Below are positions 61,509 through 64,000 of a DNA stretch of 64,000 bases, in pieces (within the stretch, counting starts at the first letter, position 1; each line of letters opens with the position of its first letter). Location: positions 4,464,968-4,528,967 of the forward strand of contig NZ_CP044011.1 in NCBI RefSeq assembly GCF_016864555.1. The letters are read 5' to 3'. The translations under genes and the position numbers were made by a program. A model generated the notes under the pieces. It made no database searches. It was given only the letters and a program-made list of their open reading frames with translations, and was not told the DNA's origin. The stretch comes from Sinorhizobium sp. BG8 (GTDB lineage Bacteria; Pseudomonadota; Alphaproteobacteria; Rhizobiales; Rhizobiaceae).

Positions 61509-61620
61509 GGCGGATCACCCGGAAGTGCTCGGCGGTTCCCGATTGCGGGATGCGCAAGAACAACGAGCACATGCGTCGACAGCCGGTCCGGTGATCGCGA
61601 CGCGCTCGGGGCGACTTCAG

Positions 61621-61980
61621 TCAGGCAACAGCTGTCGCTTGTGCACCGCCCGCCGAAGACCGGCGATGTCGCCGCTTGACGGCCTGGATTTCACGCATCA
61701 GCGCGTCGAAATCCTCGAGCGCCTCCTGCTCCTCCTGCGAAAGATCCTCGGGACGCCCGAAGCGGGTCAGCAGTACCGCAAGCGCATCCTCGATCCGGCC
61801 GATCTGCCGGCCATAGCTCGCGACGTCGCGCAGGATCTCGCCTTCGACCTCCGGGTTGGACGACGGGCCGAGATCGAAGCTGAAGAGACTGAAGCTCGTG
61901 TTGCCGGGGCTGAACACCCAGGTCCAGGGGTTGATCGTCTGCGTCACATCTCCGGAAAGCGGCAACTGGAAGCGGGCCAT
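61621..61980 (-). CDS. Hypothetical protein, 119 residues
   Basis: [20 protein letters not shown] begins a soluble protein with a conserved-looking aromatic N terminus ([18 protein letters not shown]), a helical middle ([20 protein letters not shown]) and an acidic helix ([20 protein letters not shown]). I do not recognise a family with known function. The intact frame and good codon use support a real gene. It converges with trhO. Confidence 0.65.
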   Translation of the reverse strand: MARFQLPLSGDVTQTINPWTWVFSPGNTSFSLFSFDLGPSSNPEVEGEILRDVASYGRQIGRIEDALAVLLTRFGRPEDLSQEEQEALEDFDALMREIQAVKRRHRRSSAGGAQATAVA

Positions 61981-62238
61981 GATCGTCCCCTCGTTGATGG
62001 AGCACCAAGAATAGCCACACGACCGCGAGGCAGCAATCGCGCCCTAAACGCGGGGCGTGGGGCGCCAACCCTGAAATGACAATCCCGGCGGATGGCTTGT
62101 CCGCCGGGACCGTCATGAAGTGGCATCATGCCAAACCGGCCACGGCGAGGCCGGCGCCAACAGAGGCGGTTCACAGAAACGGCATGCCCAGGGGGTGGAC
62201 CTGACGATCACCGCCTGGACAGGAATGCCGTCTCTTCG

Positions 62239-62607
62239 TCAGACCCATGCGGTACGCTCGCCGAACGGCGTGGAATCATCGAAATTCGTCGTTCCGATAT
62301 TGCTCTTGCTTTCGTCCGAGGACGATTGCGTGGCCTGTGCGGCCTTGGCATCCTGTCCGTTCTGCGCTTCCCCAGACTTGCTGGCCTGCTGCGCTTCAAG
62401 TGAAGCGAGCTGGGCCTTCAAGGCTGCGACTGCCTCTTCAATCTCGGCCTTTTCTTCGTCGGACTGGGCATCTTCCAGTTCCGCTTCCTTGGCCGAAATT
62501 TGAGATTCGAGCTGAGCGATCTGCGAGCTTAGCGAACTCCCAGAACTGCTCGTCGAACTCGTGCTCGAGAGAAGCGATACCGATGAACTTGAAATGGCGC
62601 TAACCAT
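62239..62607 (-). CDS. FlxA-like coiled-coil protein
   Basis: 122 residues. A Ser-rich N terminus (MVSAISSSSVSLLSSTSSTS) is followed by a long heptad coiled coil (LSSQIAQLESQISAKEAELE, EEKAEIEEAVAALKAQLASL) and an Ala/Gln/Ser tail. This is the FlxA-like pattern. No signal peptide is obvious. FlxA is a flagellar-regulon gene of unknown function in E. coli; no flagellar genes are near here. GAGGA lies seven bases before the ATG at 62607. Confidence 0.65.
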   Translation of the reverse strand: MVSAISSSSVSLLSSTSSTSSSGSSLSSQIAQLESQISAKEAELEDAQSDEEKAEIEEAVAALKAQLASLEAQQASKSGEAQNGQDAKAAQATQSSSDESKSNIGTTNFDDSTPFGERTAWV

Positions 62608-62821
62608 CTTTTCGTCCTCTACTTCTTCTTCACAATGCCCCGGCATAGGCCGGGGCATGGGAACTCTTCCCTGCTTGCCGGGTTGCGGAAAAGGCGATTT
62701 ATAAGGGGTCAGATCTTGTCACCCGCGCACGGGGAGAATGGAGGCCGGTTGGCTCACGCAAATCCGTTCGGATTTTTCCGCGAGTAAGGGCACTTTCTTT
62801 GCGCCGTCTTTCGAAAAAACA

Positions 62822-62871
62822 GCAATTCAAGGAAACAGGATTGCATTTGTTTCTGTTTCGCAATGAATTGC
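62822..62871. repeat. Nested AT-rich inverted repeat
   Basis: GCAATTCA (62822-62829) pairs with TGAATTGC (62864-62871), and inside it GAAACAG (62832-62838) pairs with CTGTTTC (62853-62859). It could fold as an RNA or bind a dimeric protein. Confidence 0.45.
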
Positions 62872-63072
62872 GCACCGGATACGCGGCGCCACGCAGCAAC
62901 GCTTGGCAATATTGAGAGATATGGAGAGACAAAATTCCTGGGCGTCGCAACCGTTGTTTACCCGAAACATCACGATTTCGCCGACATTAGTTCATCTCTC
63001 GCGCCGGCCTGACGTAACGGCACCTCGTTTCTAGGCGCCGGCAGTAGATATTCGACGATTCGCCCCTATCCG

Positions 63073-63109
63073 AAAATGCAAATCGCGCGCCGTGTTTGCG
63101 GCGCGCGAT
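63073..63109 (-). terminator. Intrinsic terminator of metQ
   Basis: ATCGCGCGCCG (63082-63092) and CGGCGCGCGAT (63099-63109) form a perfect 11-bp stem. Read on the minus strand it is followed by TTGCATTTT, 23 bases after the metQ stop. Confidence 0.85.
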
Positions 63110-63131
63110 GAGAAATCAGGTCCGGTGGGTC

Positions 63132-63911
63132 TTACCAGCTGGGGATGACCGAACCCTTGAAGGTGTCGTTCACGAAGGCCTTCACAGCGTCGCTGTGGTA
63201 GGACTCGACCAGCGTCTTGACCCAGGCGGCGTCCTTGTCCTTGGCGTTGATTGCGATGACGTTGACGTAGGGCGCCTTCTCGCCTTCGCGGGCGATCGGA
63301 TCCTTTGCCGGATCGAGACCTGCTTCAAGCGCATAGTTCGTGTTGATCACGGCAGCGTCGACATCGTCCAGCGAGCGCGGCAGCTGGGCGGCGTCGAGCT
63401 CAGCGAAGGTGAGGTTCTTGGGGTTCTCGGCAACATCAGCCGGACCGACCTTGAGGCCAGCGCCTTCCTTGAGCTTGATCAGGCCGGCATCTGCGAGCAC
63501 CAGCAGGGCACGCGCCGCCATTGGTCGGATCGTTGGGAATTGCGACCGTTGCGCCATCGGCAAGCTCCTCGAGGCTCTTGACCTTCCTGGAGTAGACGCC
63601 CATCGGGAAGTTGACCGTGTAGGCGATGTCGACGAGGTCGAAGCGCGGTCGGCGACCTGATTGTCGAGATAGGGCTTGTGCTGGAAGGAATTGGCATTGA
63701 GTTCCCCATCCGCCAGAGCCTGGTTAGGCACGACATAGTCGGAAAACTCGAGCACTTCGATGTCGAGGCCCTTGGTTGCCGCGACTTCCTTGACCTTTTC
63801 CATGATCTGCGCGTGCGGACCGGGCGTGACGCCCATCTTGATCGTTTCGGCGTGGGCAGCGCCCGTTGCGAAGGCGAGCGCCAGCGACGCCGCGAGAATG
63901 AGTTTCTTCAT
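63132..63911 (-). CDS. metQ: Methionine ABC transporter substrate-binding protein, two compensating frame breaks
   Basis: 259 residues as read. The signal peptide MKKLILAASLALAFATGAAH, then IKMGVTPGPHAQIMEKVKEV and NANSFQHKPYLDNQVAD are the MetQ/NlpA family; no lipobox, so it is a soluble periplasmic protein. Between about 63642 and 63514 the frame is shifted; correcting both ends gives FDLVDIAYTVNFPMGVYSRK and TVAIPNDPTNGG, which restores the family core. The rest (DVDAAVINTNYALEAGLDPA) is normal. AGGAG precedes the ATG. It follows metI after 18 bases. Confidence 0.9.
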   Translation of the reverse strand: MKKLILAASLALAFATGAAHAETIKMGVTPGPHAQIMEKVKEVAATKGLDIEVLEFSDYVVPNQALADGELNANSFQHKPYLDNQVADRASTSSTSPTRSTSRWASTPGRSRASRSLPMAQRSQFPTIRPMAARALLVLADAGLIKLKEGAGLKVGPADVAENPKNLTFAELDAAQLPRSLDDVDAAVINTNYALEAGLDPAKDPIAREGEKAPYVNVIAINAKDKDAAWVKTLVESYHSDAVKAFVNDTFKGSVIPSW

Positions 63912-63929
63912 TGCTTTGCTCCTGGATGT

Positions 63930-64000
63930 TCAGTTCTTGCGGGTGCGCCGGTCGAACCTTCGCGCCCCCGCGCGTCTCCGGCGCTTTGCACAAGCTGGAC
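63930..64000 (-). CDS. metI: Methionine ABC transporter permease, last codons only, one frame break
   Basis: Reading the minus strand from the window edge gives VQLVQSAGDA in one frame, and RRFDRRTRKN followed by TGA in the next; together they match the C terminus of MetI. A frame break in the G/C run near 63957-63968 joins them. It is upstream of metQ as in metNIQ operons. Confidence 0.65.
   Translation of the reverse strand, partial: PACAKRRRRAGARRFDRRTRKN

Larger units (their letters stand above)
62608..63131. other. 524-base intergenic region between FlxA-like and metQ genes
   Basis: It is AT-richer than its surroundings. It holds a nested inverted repeat at 62822-62871 and, at its right end, the metQ terminator at 63073-63109. 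Frames open in it have no family features. The FlxA-like promoter should lie at its left part. Confidence 0.5.

Noticed and set aside
62699..62950. 83-codon minus-strand frame in the gap before metQ
   Set aside because: It covers the nested inverted repeat, has poor codon use and no recognisable features.

Overview
The window reads as chromosomal DNA of a rhizobial alphaproteobacterium (Rhizobiales, most likely Rhizobiaceae). The reasons are high GC with strong third-position GC (hence very long empty antisense frames), a split pntAA/pntAB/pntB transhydrogenase next to an aa3-type oxidase subunit IV gene, a soxBDAG sarcosine oxidase operon, a glgP-glgB-glgC-glgA-pgm-glgX operon, a 377-residue ornithine decarboxylase with a long leader, and a CtrA-type site. 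The species cannot be fixed from the sequence alone. I see no tRNA or rRNA gene, insertion sequence, phage gene or CRISPR array.

Layout. 1-4.7 kb: start of a GntR regulator, ilvD, a small LprI-like secreted protein, and a DUF899/VOC pair with a good promoter. 4.9-11.6 kb: a three-gene cassette with transglutaminase, DUF2126 amidoligase, circularly permuted ATP-grasp, alpha-E and second transglutaminase modules; its product is unknown and it is the best candidate for undescribed chemistry here. 11.7-13 kb: a Tad-pilus-like von Willebrand A protein broken by one frameshift, then a strong terminator. 13.2-24.2 kb: the glycogen operon. 24.3-30.1 kb: a MaoC hydratase and soxGADB on the minus strand. 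30.4-35.3 kb: rpsU, a TPR lipoprotein, and pntB/pntAB/pntAA with oxidase subunit IV. 35.6-38.9 kb: a FeeM-like N-acyl amino acid synthase with a CtrA-type site and a GGDEF/EAL protein. 39.3-47.4 kb: a C26 peptidase, an Inh-like inhibitor, a LacI regulator with a 2-hydroxyacid dehydrogenase, a MarR/creatininase divergent pair, and a COG0523 GTPase-WD40-cysE run. 47.4-54.5 kb: a serine hydrolase, an OmpW-like porin under a TTGA-N6-TCAA box, a short oxidase-like membrane protein, a GNAT protein, ornithine decarboxylase with a candidate speF leader, and a LysR regulator. 54.6-64 kb: DUF1007/NicO metal transport, GNAT, DUF533, eda, CYTH and CHAD proteins, trhO, two small proteins, and metQ with the end of metI.

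The last 9.4 kb carries about thirteen single-base frame breaks in nine genes, several in homopolymer runs and some in compensating pairs. The earlier 54 kb shows only one, in the vWA gene. I read this as a drop in sequence accuracy rather than gene decay. Broken genes are given as one feature spanning the whole reading, with the break positions stated.

Functionally the window mixes core metabolism (branched-chain amino acids, glycogen, Entner-Doudoroff, transhydrogenase, cysteine, methionine uptake, polyamines) with small accessory modules (metal handling, cyclic-di-GMP, amidoligase cassette).
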